Below, piece by piece: positions 18,845-26,586 of a DNA stretch of 64,000 nt. The number at the start of each line of letters is the position of its first letter. Within the stretch, counting starts at the first letter, position 1. The notes below the pieces were generated by a model that was not told the origin of the DNA, searched no databases, and worked only from the letters and a program-made list of their open reading frames with translations. The position numbers and the translations under genes are program-made. Origin of the DNA: Acinetobacter towneri DSM 14962 = CIP 107472 (lineage in GTDB: Bacteria > Pseudomonadota > Gammaproteobacteria > Pseudomonadales > Moraxellaceae); assembly GCF_000368785.1 (NCBI RefSeq), contig NZ_KB849690.1, forward strand, positions 60,869-124,868, in the 5' to 3' direction.

Positions 18845-19152
18845 GGGACTATTGACAATTCGTCTATGTTTGCGACGACGCATATTTTTAGCTGATATAA
18901 GGCATGGGACAGGAAATTTAGCCATTCTAAATGACTGGCACATAACGCAATAGCAGCAAAAAAATATGCTCGTCCTTCGCTGCGCCTTGCGCTGCAAACA
19001 AAGCAGTGCTTGTTTTTGCTCAGGCTGTGGCTAAAACTTTCTCAGATTGCGTTATGAAACTTGGCAATAGACCCACTATTCCCTGCGTTTCATGCCTGAT
19101 CTGCTCAGTTTTAGCCTACAGCGCAAACCATTTATGAAATGTCAATAGACCC
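18845..19152. mobile_element. 308-bp miniature inverted-repeat element (MITE-like)
   Basis: The ends are imperfect terminal inverted repeats: left GGGACTATTGACAATT, right (reverse complement) GGGTCTATTGACATTT, 14 of 16 matching. Each end is followed outward by TAA (18842-18844 and 19153-19155), fitting a 3-bp TNA target duplication as made by some IS5-family transposases. No transposase is encoded; the frames inside are short and lack an RBS. The right half holds a long imperfect inverted repeat (19024-19060 against 19087-19122) and an internal copy of the end (19063-19074), suggesting a rearranged or nested element. It touches the stop codon of xthA. Confidence 0.7.
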
Positions 19153-19970
19153 TAAATCTTATAATCAATAATCACGGGAGCATGGTCACTAAACCATTCT
19201 TCTTTATACACCCAAGCATTGACAGTGCGTGCTTTCCAGTCGGGTGAACAGGCATGATAATCAATCCGCCAACCAACGTTCTTGGCACGGGCTTGCCCGC
19301 GATTTGACCACCAAGAATACAACTCTGCTTCATGGCGTACTTCACGGAAGGTATCGACATAGCCCAAGTCATTATAAATATGATCTAACCATGCACGTTC
19401 ATGCGGTAAGCAACCTGAAGACTTTTGGTTACCTGACCAGTTTTTAATATCAATGCGCTTATGCACAATGTTGTAATCGCCACAGACAATGATCGATTTA
19501 TTGTCTTCACGCCACTGTTTTAGAATTTTTTGATACTCTTCTAAAAAGTGATCTTTCCGCATTTGGGCTTCTTCACCTGAAGAGCCAGAAGGCAAATACA
19601 GTGAACAGATGTAAATTGGGTGATCCAGTCCTACATCAAATTCAGCACTGATAAAGCGACCCTGAGAATCGGCCAATTCAAAGCCTAAACCATTTTGCAC
19701 AGAAACAAACGGCAAACGGCTATAAATAGCTGTCCCTGCGTAGCCTGCGCGTTCTGCAGGGAAAAGATGCGTGTGCCAGCCTTCTGGCTTAAATTTATCG
19801 GTCCATTGGGCGTGTGTGATGCGGCTTTCCTGCATGCAAATCACGTCTGCTTCAGACTTTTCCAACCATTCGAGTAAGCCTTTGCTTATCGATGAACGCA
19901 ACCCATTGACGTTAATTGAAACCACTCGAAGAATTTTTTGATCACTCGGATAGCTACTCTTTGGTATCAT
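19152..19970 (-). CDS. xthA: Exodeoxyribonuclease III
   Basis: AP endonuclease / 3'-5' exonuclease for base-excision repair. It has 272 residues. The EEP-fold motifs are in order: [15 protein letters not shown] (metal-binding Glu), [15 protein letters not shown], ending with [14 protein letters not shown] (catalytic Asp-His). The start ATG at 19970 diverges from pyrE with only 39 bp between the start codons. The stop TAG is partly made of the first G of the adjacent inserted element. The rebuilt empty site would read on for about ten more codons, so the C-terminus may have been shortened slightly, without touching the catalytic core. Confidence 0.92.
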   Translation of the reverse strand: MIPKSSYPSDQKILRVVSINVNGLRSSISKGLLEWLEKSEADVICMQESRITHAQWTDKFKPEGWHTHLFPAERAGYAGTAIYSRLPFVSVQNGLGFELADSQGRFISAEFDVGLDHPIYICSLYLPSGSSGEEAQMRKDHFLEEYQKILKQWREDNKSIIVCGDYNIVHKRIDIKNWSGNQKSSGCLPHERAWLDHIYNDLGYVDTFREVRHEAELYSWWSNRGQARAKNVGWRIDYHACSPDWKARTVNAWVYKEEWFSDHAPVIIDYKI

Positions 19971-20009
19971 GCTCAGGTCTTACCTCAATGTATTAATTTG
20001 GAGCACCTC

Positions 20010-20660
20010 ATGACATCGCCAGCTCAATTTAACCCGCAAGCTTTTATCGAACTCGCCTTATCACGTGGTGTGCTTAAATTTGGTGAGTTTACTTTAAAAT
20101 CGGGTCGTGTGAGTCCTTATTTTTTTAATGCAGGTTTGTTGAATGATGGCGAAGCTTTATCCCTATTGGCTTCGGGCTATGCAGATCAACTCATGAAATG
20201 CAAAAACGTAGATGTTATTTTTGGGCCTGCTTATAAAGGTATTCCTTTTGTAGCAGCTACAGCAGTGGCTTTATCACAAAATCATGGCGTAAGTGTGCCG
20301 TGGGGTTTTAACCGTAAAGAAGCCAAAGACCATGGTGAAGGTGGTGTGTTGGTGGGTGCTGCAGTTGAGGGTAAAAAAGTATGGATTATTGATGATGTGA
20401 TCACTGCGGGTACCGCTATTCGTGAAGTGGTGACCATTTTGAAAAATGCAGGTGCACAAATTGCGGGTGTATTGGTCGCTTTAGACCGTCAAGAAAAAGG
20501 TCAGGGCGATTTGTCTGCGATTCAGGAAGTGCAAAAAGAGTTGGAAATTCCTGTGCATGCTTTAATTACCATGAAAGATTTAATGAATTATTTAGATGTC
20601 AAAGGTGAAAAAGAGGCCTTGGCGAAAATGGAAGCATACCGTGTGAAGTATGGTATCTAA
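20010..20660 (+). CDS. pyrE: Orotate phosphoribosyltransferase
   Basis: Joins orotate and PRPP to form OMP in pyrimidine synthesis. It has 216 residues from ATG 20010, which has GGAG at 20000-20003. The longer frame starting at 19938 would run into the divergent xthA and lacks an RBS. Motifs are [39 protein letters not shown] (the catalytic loop) and the PRPP site [14 protein letters not shown]. It is the last core gene before the accessory island and has its own terminator. Confidence 0.96.
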   Translation: MTSPAQFNPQAFIELALSRGVLKFGEFTLKSGRVSPYFFNAGLLNDGEALSLLASGYADQLMKCKNVDVIFGPAYKGIPFVAATAVALSQNHGVSVPWGFNRKEAKDHGEGGVLVGAAVEGKKVWIIDDVITAGTAIREVVTILKNAGAQIAGVLVALDRQEKGQGDLSAIQEVQKELEIPVHALITMKDLMNYLDVKGEKEALAKMEAYRVKYGI

Positions 20661-20682
20661 ATCATTATTTTTTATATAAAAT

Positions 20683-20708
20683 AGGGTGTTTTATCACCCT
20701 TTTTTTAT
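20683..20708 (+). terminator. Intrinsic terminator after pyrE
   Basis: Stem AGGGTG / CACCCT with loop TTTTAT, followed by T8. It ends only about 8 bp before the start of the next gene. Confidence 0.88.
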
Positions 20709-20715
20709 TTTTATT

Positions 20716-21168
20716 ATGTCTGAATTAGAAAAGTATGCGTATATACGTTGCCCGAAATGTGGACGTGATAACAGGTTAATCATCGACTCTCGAAAAACAG
20801 GTCTTTACCAATGTGGCGGTTGTCAATCTCATTTAATGTTTTATGGTACAGAAAAACAGCATAAGTATAAAAATTGGATTTGGGCTACATTAATAGGGTT
20901 GCCAGTAGCTTTTATGGGATATAAAAGTTTGGTAGATAATAATTCATGGACGGATAAAAATATTCAAAAATTTGAAAAAGCATGTGAGGCTAGAATATTC
21001 CAAACATCCAATTTAAGCTTGTTAGAAACAGAACAGTATTGTGAATGTGTGATAAATAAGCTTATTCAAATTGATTATGACAAAGTGGTGAAATCTACAC
21101 AATATTATATGAATCGATCACAGGGGGAATGCCGAAGTGGTAGGCAGCAGTACAGAGGTTACCGATAA
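20716..21168 (+). CDS. Zinc-ribbon membrane protein of unknown function
   Basis: I do not recognise the family. From ATG 20716 it has 150 residues. The N-terminus is a zinc ribbon (RCPKCGRDN and YQCGGCQSH, two CxxC pairs), a single hydrophobic segment follows (WIWATLIGLPVAFMG), and the C-terminal domain has spaced cysteines (ACEAR, YCECVINKL, GECRSG). This suggests a cytoplasmic ribbon with a domain on the other side of the membrane. No clear RBS is seen, because the start lies just after the pyrE terminator. It is AT-rich relative to its neighbours. Its end overlaps the next small gene, and the pair converges with the viperin homologue. Confidence 0.65.
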   Translation: MSELEKYAYIRCPKCGRDNRLIIDSRKTGLYQCGGCQSHLMFYGTEKQHKYKNWIWATLIGLPVAFMGYKSLVDNNSWTDKNIQKFEKACEARIFQTSNLSLLETEQYCECVINKLIQIDYDKVVKSTQYYMNRSQGECRSGRQQYRGYR

Positions 21169-21424
21169 ATTTAATACTCTTCTAGAGCAATGTTATAAAG
21201 GTAATTTAAGAGAATTTTGTTCTGAATTTGATGTGAAAAATCGAGGGGAAAGTTTTTACAAAAGAGTACAAAAAGCTAGACATCGCATGATGAATCAGAG
21301 TATCAGTCAGGAAACAATTGATGAGTTTAAAAAATATATTGTATTTATGGAATTTAAGTTATTAGAACAAGAGTGTTCTTGGGATGAAAAAAAAGCTCTT
21401 ATGGAGTTTAAGAGCTTCTTCTAA
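21137..21424 (+). CDS. Small helical protein of unknown function
   Basis: A 95-residue, charge-rich and probably all-helical protein with no signal peptide or membrane segment; the family is not recognised. Start GTG 21137 with a strong AGGGGGAA RBS 8 bp upstream. It overlaps the zinc-ribbon gene by 32 bp in another frame, so translation of the two may be coupled. The last codons contain a hairpin that doubles as the terminator of the convergent viperin gene, whose stop is only 8 bp away. Low GC matches the rest of the island. Confidence 0.6.
   Translation: MVGSSTEVTDKFNTLLEQCYKGNLREFCSEFDVKNRGESFYKRVQKARHRMMNQSISQETIDEFKKYIVFMEFKLLEQECSWDEKKALMEFKSFF
21393..21417 (-). terminator. Terminator for the viperin homologue inside the convergent gene
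   Basis: 9-bp stem AAGCTCTTA / TAAGAGCTT with a 7-nt loop. Read on the minus strand it is followed by TTTTTTTTC, a full intrinsic terminator 16-40 bp past the viperin stop. On the plus strand it is within the coding end of the 21137 gene. Confidence 0.8.
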
Positions 21425-21432
21425 CTTTTTAA

Positions 21433-22311
21433 TTAAAAGATTTTTTTATAACGATTGACAAATTTTTGAGAATCAAATTTTATTTGCTTTAATGCAGTTT
21501 CTGCTGAAACTTGCCATAATGGAGAACTATATTTATACCCACTCGTGTAACCATTTTGAAAAAAACGTCCTAGTGGATCAATCATTAAATATGATTCAGT
21601 CATATCATTATTATTCTCTGAACTGATAATAGACTTGAAGCTTGAGTGTTTTTCAATAAATTGATGAAACTCTTGCTCTGTGATATCTAATTTATTTGAA
21701 TAAACAGGTAAAAGTTTAAAAATTTTCCATTTATTAGGTTGGATTTGAGAAATAAAGTAGCTTAAATCCTCAGATGCGTTGAGCTTATTGACGACAGTAT
21801 TAATTTTTATTTCTATCATAGGGTTATACTTTTTAATTTTATTGATAGCTGTTAAAACTTGAGACGGATTAAAGGTATTTTGCTTAGATGTACGTCCAAT
21901 AGCTAAATTGGTGTATTCATTTATAGAATCTACACTAATACCTAATGACGAAAAATTCTGAGCAATAAACTTCATATCAATTTCATTGAATAGACTGCCA
22001 TTAGTAATCGCAGAAAGCCTGAAATTATACTTTTTTGATAAATTGATAATATTTTTCAATTGTTTCATATAAAGAAAAGTCTCGCCTCCGACTAAATTGA
22101 GACGTAATTGATCAAAATAAACGGTTTGACTTGATTTGTTTAATATATGTCTAATGTTTTCAATTTGCTCAATTAGAGTTTCAATTTTTATTTGAGAGTG
22201 CAAAACCTCTTTACTATCGCTATCCCATTTTGCGAAGCAATAATCACACTTGTAGTTGCATGCTTCTGTAATATGCCAGTTTACTACGAGTTCTTTAGTT
22301 AATTTTGGCAT
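21433..22311 (-). CDS. Prokaryotic viperin-like antiviral radical SAM protein
   Basis: A 292-residue radical SAM enzyme. The 4Fe-4S motif is C18-x3-C22-x2-C25 (ACNYKCDYCFA), close to the viperin motif CNYKCGFCF. Further viperin-like blocks follow in the same order: NLVGGETFL (75-77 GGE), AITNGSLF, LGISVDSINEYTNLAIGR, IKINTVVNKLNASEDL, NKWKIFKLL, EFHQFIEKH and ESYLMIDPLGRF. Known viperins convert CTP, GTP or UTP to chain-terminating 3'-deoxy-3',4'-didehydro nucleotides that stop phage transcription. The extreme C-terminus (FVNRYKKIF) lacks the usual GG-x-Y/W ending. The start ATG 22311 has AAAGGGGA 7-8 bp upstream, better than the codon 36 bp further out. AT-rich island gene. The substrate nucleotide cannot be told. 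Confidence 0.87.
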   Translation of the reverse strand: MPKLTKELVVNWHITEACNYKCDYCFAKWDSDSKEVLHSQIKIETLIEQIENIRHILNKSSQTVYFDQLRLNLVGGETFLYMKQLKNIINLSKKYNFRLSAITNGSLFNEIDMKFIAQNFSSLGISVDSINEYTNLAIGRTSKQNTFNPSQVLTAINKIKKYNPMIEIKINTVVNKLNASEDLSYFISQIQPNKWKIFKLLPVYSNKLDITEQEFHQFIEKHSSFKSIISSENNNDMTESYLMIDPLGRFFQNGYTSGYKYSSPLWQVSAETALKQIKFDSQKFVNRYKKIF

Positions 22312-22373
22312 TTCAGTTTCCCCTTTAAATTGTTTTGGATGTAACAAATTTAATTGAGAAATATTATTGTATC

Positions 22374-22412
22374 GGAGACACTAAGGAGACAGTGATTTAG
22401 ATTGGTGTCTCC
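22374..22412. repeat. Inverted and direct GGAGACA repeats upstream of the viperin gene
   Basis: GGAGACAC (22374-22381) is paired with GTGTCTCC (22405-22412), and a third copy GGAGACA lies at 22385-22391. The cluster spans the DUF3565 stop and the probable viperin promoter region. It could be a weak terminator for DUF3565 or an operator for the viperin gene. Confidence 0.5.
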
Positions 22413-22594
22413 TCCTCACACTTCTTACACTCGAGCATCACCCCCAACTTTTCCTTGCGCCCTTGCTCTGTGATTACCCACGGGCGGTTTTGCCACGGCG
22501 GATTATGCCGCACATGCTGCCCGTGACCGCAGGCCAAATCTGCGACCCAATCATTTTCTTCATCTAAATGAAAACCAATAATTGCTTGTTGCAT
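22397..22594 (-). CDS. DUF3565 family protein
   Basis: A 65-residue protein recognised by the DUF3565 signature: GFHLDEENDWVADLACGHG, then QHVRHNPPWQNRPWV and a C-terminal CKKC. The Cys/His pattern (C-G-H-x-Q-H ... C-x-x-C) suggests a small metal-binding domain. Function is unknown. It diverges from gshB, whose start lies 116 bp away, and lies upstream of the viperin gene on the same strand. It is a core-type gene rather than part of the AT-rich island. Confidence 0.85.
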   Translation of the reverse strand: MQQAIIGFHLDEENDWVADLACGHGQHVRHNPPWQNRPWVITEQGRKEKLGVMLECKKCEEETPI

Positions 22595-22710
22595 CGCGTA
22601 CTCCCAAGTGCATGATGATTGTGGATGAAGCGTTACGAAAATTGCAGCAAAACCAAAGCCAAACTCCGCTATACTTTTGCTTATTCAATTCTTCAAAAGA
22701 GCACCGAAAT

Positions 22711-23655
22711 ATGCGCGTACTTGTTGTGATGGATCCCATCGAAAGTGTCAATTTGAAAAAAGACTCAACCATGGCGATGTTATGGGCGGCAAGCCGTCGT
22801 GGGCATACCTTGGGCTATGCATTACAGCAAGACTTATATATTGATCAGGGCAAGGCATTTGGTCTGATTGCATCGCTCAAAGTCTTTGAAGATTATAACC
22901 ATTATTACGAATTGGGCGAAAAACGCAAAGAATCCTTAGCTGATTATGATGTCATTCTCATGCGTAAAGACCCGCCTTTTGACATGAATTTCGTTTATAC
23001 CACATATATTTTAGAGCAAGCTGAACGCGAAGGCGCATGGATCATCAACAAGCCGCAAAGCCTGCGTGACTGTAATGAAAAGCTGTTTGCGACTCAATTC
23101 CCAGAACTACAAGTTCCGACATTGGTCACTTCACAACAAAGCCTGATTCGTGAATTTATTCAGCAACATGGTGATGTGATCGTTAAACCGCTCGATGGCA
23201 TGGGTGGCATGGGAATTTTCCGTTTGTACCAAGATGGGGTCAATATTGGCTCAACCATTGAAATTCTGACCAACAACGGCACTCAGCCAATCATGGCGCA
23301 GCGCTATATTCCAGAAATTGTAGATGGTGATAAACGCATCCTCATGGTTAATGGTGAGCCTGTGCCTTATTGTTTGGCACGAATTCCACAAAATGGCGAA
23401 GTGCGTGGCAACTTAGCTGCAGGTGGTTTAGGCGAAGCACGTCCATTGACTGAAAATGACAAAGCCATTGCCGCCAAAGTCGGGCCATTTTTACGTGAAA
23501 AAGGCTTGGTTTTTGTCGGATTAGATGTGATTGGCAACTATGTCACTGAAATCAACGTGACCAGTCCAACGTGTATTCGTGAAATTGATGCACAGTTTGG
23601 TACATCCATTGCCGATGATTTATTTACCGTACTTGAAGCAGGTCGTCCCAACTAA
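22711..23655 (+). CDS. gshB: Glutathione synthetase
   Basis: ATP-grasp ligase that adds glycine to gamma-glutamylcysteine, completing glutathione synthesis begun by GshA. It has 314 residues from ATG 22711 (E. coli 316). The upstream extension of the frame to 22582 overlaps the DUF3565 gene and is not family-like. Motifs are VVMDPIESVNLKKDSTMAM at the start, MRKDPPFDMNF, VKPLDGMGGMGIFR (ATP-grasp glycine loop), GGLGEARPLT and EINVTSPTCIREID. It stands alone with a weak terminator. Confidence 0.96.
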   Translation: MRVLVVMDPIESVNLKKDSTMAMLWAASRRGHTLGYALQQDLYIDQGKAFGLIASLKVFEDYNHYYELGEKRKESLADYDVILMRKDPPFDMNFVYTTYILEQAEREGAWIINKPQSLRDCNEKLFATQFPELQVPTLVTSQQSLIREFIQQHGDVIVKPLDGMGGMGIFRLYQDGVNIGSTIEILTNNGTQPIMAQRYIPEIVDGDKRILMVNGEPVPYCLARIPQNGEVRGNLAAGGLGEARPLTENDKAIAAKVGPFLREKGLVFVGLDVIGNYVTEINVTSPTCIREIDAQFGTSIADDLFTVLEAGRPN

Positions 23656-23974
23656 GTTTGGGCTTTATGCTCACTGTATCAATACAAAAGCCGTTTTCTA
23701 TTTGAAAGCGGCCTTGTTTTTAGAGACGTGGATACAAAAAACAACTTAAACACTTTGCAAAATAGATCAATCAAAGCAGGTAAAATTGAATAAAACTTAA
23801 CATTTTCCGTAGATTAATAATAAAACTAGTTTAAACTTGAAAATCTGTAGAAAAAAACAATCAAGCACTTGGTGAAAAAAAGTAAATAACCTTTCAAGCC
23901 CATGCGTTTGTGATTACAATTGATAGCTTATACAAGATTTTTATTTGCCTTATTTTGAGTTGAAGAATTAAACC
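23656..23974. other. 319-bp intergenic region before the mur/fts cluster
   Basis: Contains the gshB terminator-like hairpin near 23684-23720 (ACAA..GCCG/CGGC..TTGT then TTTTTA). No open frame is supported. TACAAT at 23915-23920 in TGATTACAAT is a possible -10 box for murG, with no good -35. Confidence 0.45.
23684..23722 (+). terminator. Probable terminator after gshB
   Basis: Imperfect hairpin with core GCCG-TTTTC / GAAAG-CGGC and outer ACAA/TTGT pairs, followed by TTTTTA. Confidence 0.65.
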
Positions 23975-25078
23975 GTGACTGACGCACAGCAACAACAGCC
24001 TAAACATGTCATGATGATGGCCGCAGGTACAGGTGGACATGTTTTTCCCGCTTTGGCCGTCGCAAAACAATTACAGCAACAAGGGATTCAAGTGTCATGG
24101 TTGGCGACCCCAACGGGCATGGAAAATCGTCTGCTTAAAAATCATAATATCCCAATTTACCAAATTAATATTCAAGGTGTACGTGGCAACGGTTTGATCC
24201 GTAAACTGGCTGCACCATTTAAAATTTTAGGCGCAACGCTCAGTGCTGTGCGTTACATGAAGCAATTAAAAGTTGATGCTGTTGCAGGTTTTGGTGGTTA
24301 TGTGGCAGGGCCAGGTGGCTTGGCAGCACGTGCTTTGGGTATTCCTGTGCTGATTCACGAACAAAATGCAGTTGCGGGTTTTACCAACACTCAATTGTCA
24401 CGTGTGGCAAAAACCGTGTGTCAGGCTTTCCCAAATACCTTTCCAAACAGTAACAAAATTGTCACCACAGGCAACCCTGTTCGTGAAGAAATCACTGCGA
24501 CCTTAAGCCCTGCATGGCGCTATCAGGAACGTGAAAAAGCAGGCTTGCCAATTCGTATTTTAATTGTGGGTGGTTCACTAGGTGCACAAGCCTTAAATGA
24601 ATGTGTACCTGAAGCGTTAAAGCAACTAAATGTCGCTTTAGATGTTTATCATCAATGTGGGCAAAACCATGCCGAAGCGACGCAGGCACGTTATGCACAC
24701 AAGCCTGACCACTTACAGGTTGAGGTACAGCCTTTTATTGAAGATATGGCCAAAGCCTATAGTGATGCCGATTTAATTATTTGTCGTGCGGGCGCACTCA
24801 CGGTAACCGAGGTCGCGACTGCAGGTGTTGCAGCAGTATTTGTACCATTGCCTAGTGCGGTGGATGATCACCAAACTGCCAATGCCAAGTTTTTAGCCGA
24901 TCTTGGTGCAGCAAAAATCTGTCCGCAAGCCAGCATGACACCTGAAAGTTTAACAACATTATTAACCCCGTTAATGAATCGTCAATTGTTGTCTGAAATG
25001 GCGGTCAAAGCCCGTCAGCAGGCGCAGCCTGATGCAACTCAACACGTAGTTCGTCTTATTCAAGCATTGTTCGAGTAA
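23975..25078 (+). CDS. murG: Lipid II synthase MurG (GlcNAc transferase)
   Basis: Transfers GlcNAc from UDP-GlcNAc to lipid I at the inner face of the membrane, giving lipid II for peptidoglycan. It has 367 residues. The N-terminal GT-B glycine loop is MAAGTGGHVFPALAVA, followed by GFGGYVAGPGGLAA, and the nucleotide-sugar site holds ICRAGALTVTEVATAG and PLPSAVDDHQTANA. GTG start at 23975. It is the first gene of the division/cell-wall run and is followed by murC after 3 bp. Confidence 0.97.
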   Translation: MTDAQQQQPKHVMMMAAGTGGHVFPALAVAKQLQQQGIQVSWLATPTGMENRLLKNHNIPIYQINIQGVRGNGLIRKLAAPFKILGATLSAVRYMKQLKVDAVAGFGGYVAGPGGLAARALGIPVLIHEQNAVAGFTNTQLSRVAKTVCQAFPNTFPNSNKIVTTGNPVREEITATLSPAWRYQEREKAGLPIRILIVGGSLGAQALNECVPEALKQLNVALDVYHQCGQNHAEATQARYAHKPDHLQVEVQPFIEDMAKAYSDADLIICRAGALTVTEVATAGVAAVFVPLPSAVDDHQTANAKFLADLGAAKICPQASMTPESLTTLLTPLMNRQLLSEMAVKARQQAQPDATQHVVRLIQALFE

Positions 25079-25081
25079 AAT

Positions 25082-26530
25082 ATGTCTCCATCTACACCCG
25101 CTGATCAAGCGAAAAAATTAATCAAAGTGCCTGAAATGCGCCGTATCAAACACATTCATTTTGTGGGTATTGGTGGCGCGGGGATGTGTGGTATTGCCGA
25201 AGTCTTGAAAAACCAAGGCTATAAAGTGTCGGGTTCAGACATCAAAGCTTCAAAAACCACAGCGCAATTAGAAGAAAACGGCATCAAGGTTTATATTGGG
25301 CATGCGGCAGAGAATATTAAAGGCGCCAATGTGTTGGTGGTGTCTACTGCAATTGACCCAGAAAACCCAGAAATTAAAACAGCAATTGACACCCGTATTC
25401 CTGTGGTGCGTCGTGCTGAAATGCTGGGCGAGTTGATGCGTTACCGTCATGGTATTGCAGTCGCGGGTACACATGGTAAAACCACCACTACCAGTTTAAT
25501 CACCTGTATGTTGGCCGAAGAAAACATGGATCCAACTTACGTGATTGGTGGTTTGCTAAACCGTACTGGGGTCAATGCAGCATTGGGTGCTAGCCGTTAT
25601 ATCGTGGCAGAAGCCGATGAATCTGATGCATCGTTCTTATTCCTAGAGCCAATGGCGGCTGTGGTGACCAATATTGATGCCGACCACATGGACACCTATG
25701 GTGGTAGTTTCGATACCTTAAAAGATACCTTTATTCAATTTTTGCACAAACTGCCATTCTACGGTTTGGCTGTGGTGTGTGGTGATGATGCCAATATTCG
25801 TGAAATCATGCCGCGTATCGGGCGCTCTGTATTGACCTATGGTTTTAATGAAGACAACGATATTCGTGCCGTTGATGTTGATCAAGACGGTATGCGCACA
25901 CACTTTACTGTACTGCGTAAAGACCGCGAACCGTTACGCGTGACGGTGAATCAACCGGGGCTGCATAACGTATTGAATGCCTTGGCTGCAATTGGAATTG
26001 CCACCGATGAAGGCGTTTCTGATGGTGCAATTTGCCGTGCTTTGGAAGGCTTTAGCGGTGTCGGTCGTCGTTTCCAAGTACAAGGTGAGTTTGCGGTAGC
26101 AGACGGCAATGTGAAATTGGTAGATGACTACGGACATCACCCGAAAGAAGTGGAAGCCACCATTAAAGCTGCGCGTCAAAGTCATCCTGATCGCCGTTTG
26201 GTGATGTTGTTCCAGCCACACCGTTTTAGTCGCACCCGTGACTGTTTTGATGACTTTGTGGAAGTGTTGTCACAAGTCGATCAATTGTTATTGCTCGATG
26301 TTTATCCTGCGGGTGAAAAACCAATTGTTGGCGCAGATAGCCGTACTTTGGCACGCAGTATTCGTTTGCGTGGTCAGGTTGAGCCAATTTTGGTCGATCC
26401 AAATGACGGCAACCTACCGAATATTGTGAAACAAGTGTTACAGGCCAATGACTTGTTATTGACCCAAGGTGCAGGTAATGTGGGGGCGATTTCAATCGAG
26501 CTTGCACAAAACCATTTATATTTAAAATAA
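25082..26530 (+). CDS. murC: UDP-N-acetylmuramate-L-alanine ligase
   Basis: Adds the first peptide residue (L-Ala) to UDP-MurNAc. It has 482 residues. N-terminal Rossmann motif is [21 protein letters not shown]-loop is [12 protein letters not shown], and the central and C-terminal Mur ligase motifs are [22 protein letters not shown] and [17 protein letters not shown]. It is translated right after murG. No murB follows, unlike the E. coli order, so the next gene is ddl. Confidence 0.97.
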   Translation: MSPSTPADQAKKLIKVPEMRRIKHIHFVGIGGAGMCGIAEVLKNQGYKVSGSDIKASKTTAQLEENGIKVYIGHAAENIKGANVLVVSTAIDPENPEIKTAIDTRIPVVRRAEMLGELMRYRHGIAVAGTHGKTTTTSLITCMLAEENMDPTYVIGGLLNRTGVNAALGASRYIVAEADESDASFLFLEPMAAVVTNIDADHMDTYGGSFDTLKDTFIQFLHKLPFYGLAVVCGDDANIREIMPRIGRSVLTYGFNEDNDIRAVDVDQDGMRTHFTVLRKDREPLRVTVNQPGLHNVLNALAAIGIATDEGVSDGAICRALEGFSGVGRRFQVQGEFAVADGNVKLVDDYGHHPKEVEATIKAARQSHPDRRLVMLFQPHRFSRTRDCFDDFVEVLSQVDQLLLLDVYPAGEKPIVGADSRTLARSIRLRGQVEPILVDPNDGNLPNIVKQVLQANDLLLTQGAGNVGAISIELAQNHLYLK

Positions 26531-26586
26531 TCACAACCTGTGATGTTTGAATTTGATCGACCAGTTTAAAGTTTAAGGATATAAAC

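Noticed and set aside
18791..18997. 68-residue minus-strand frame (MQRKAQRRTS...)
   Set aside because: It spans the left edge of the MITE-like element, has no RBS and is explained by the repeat.
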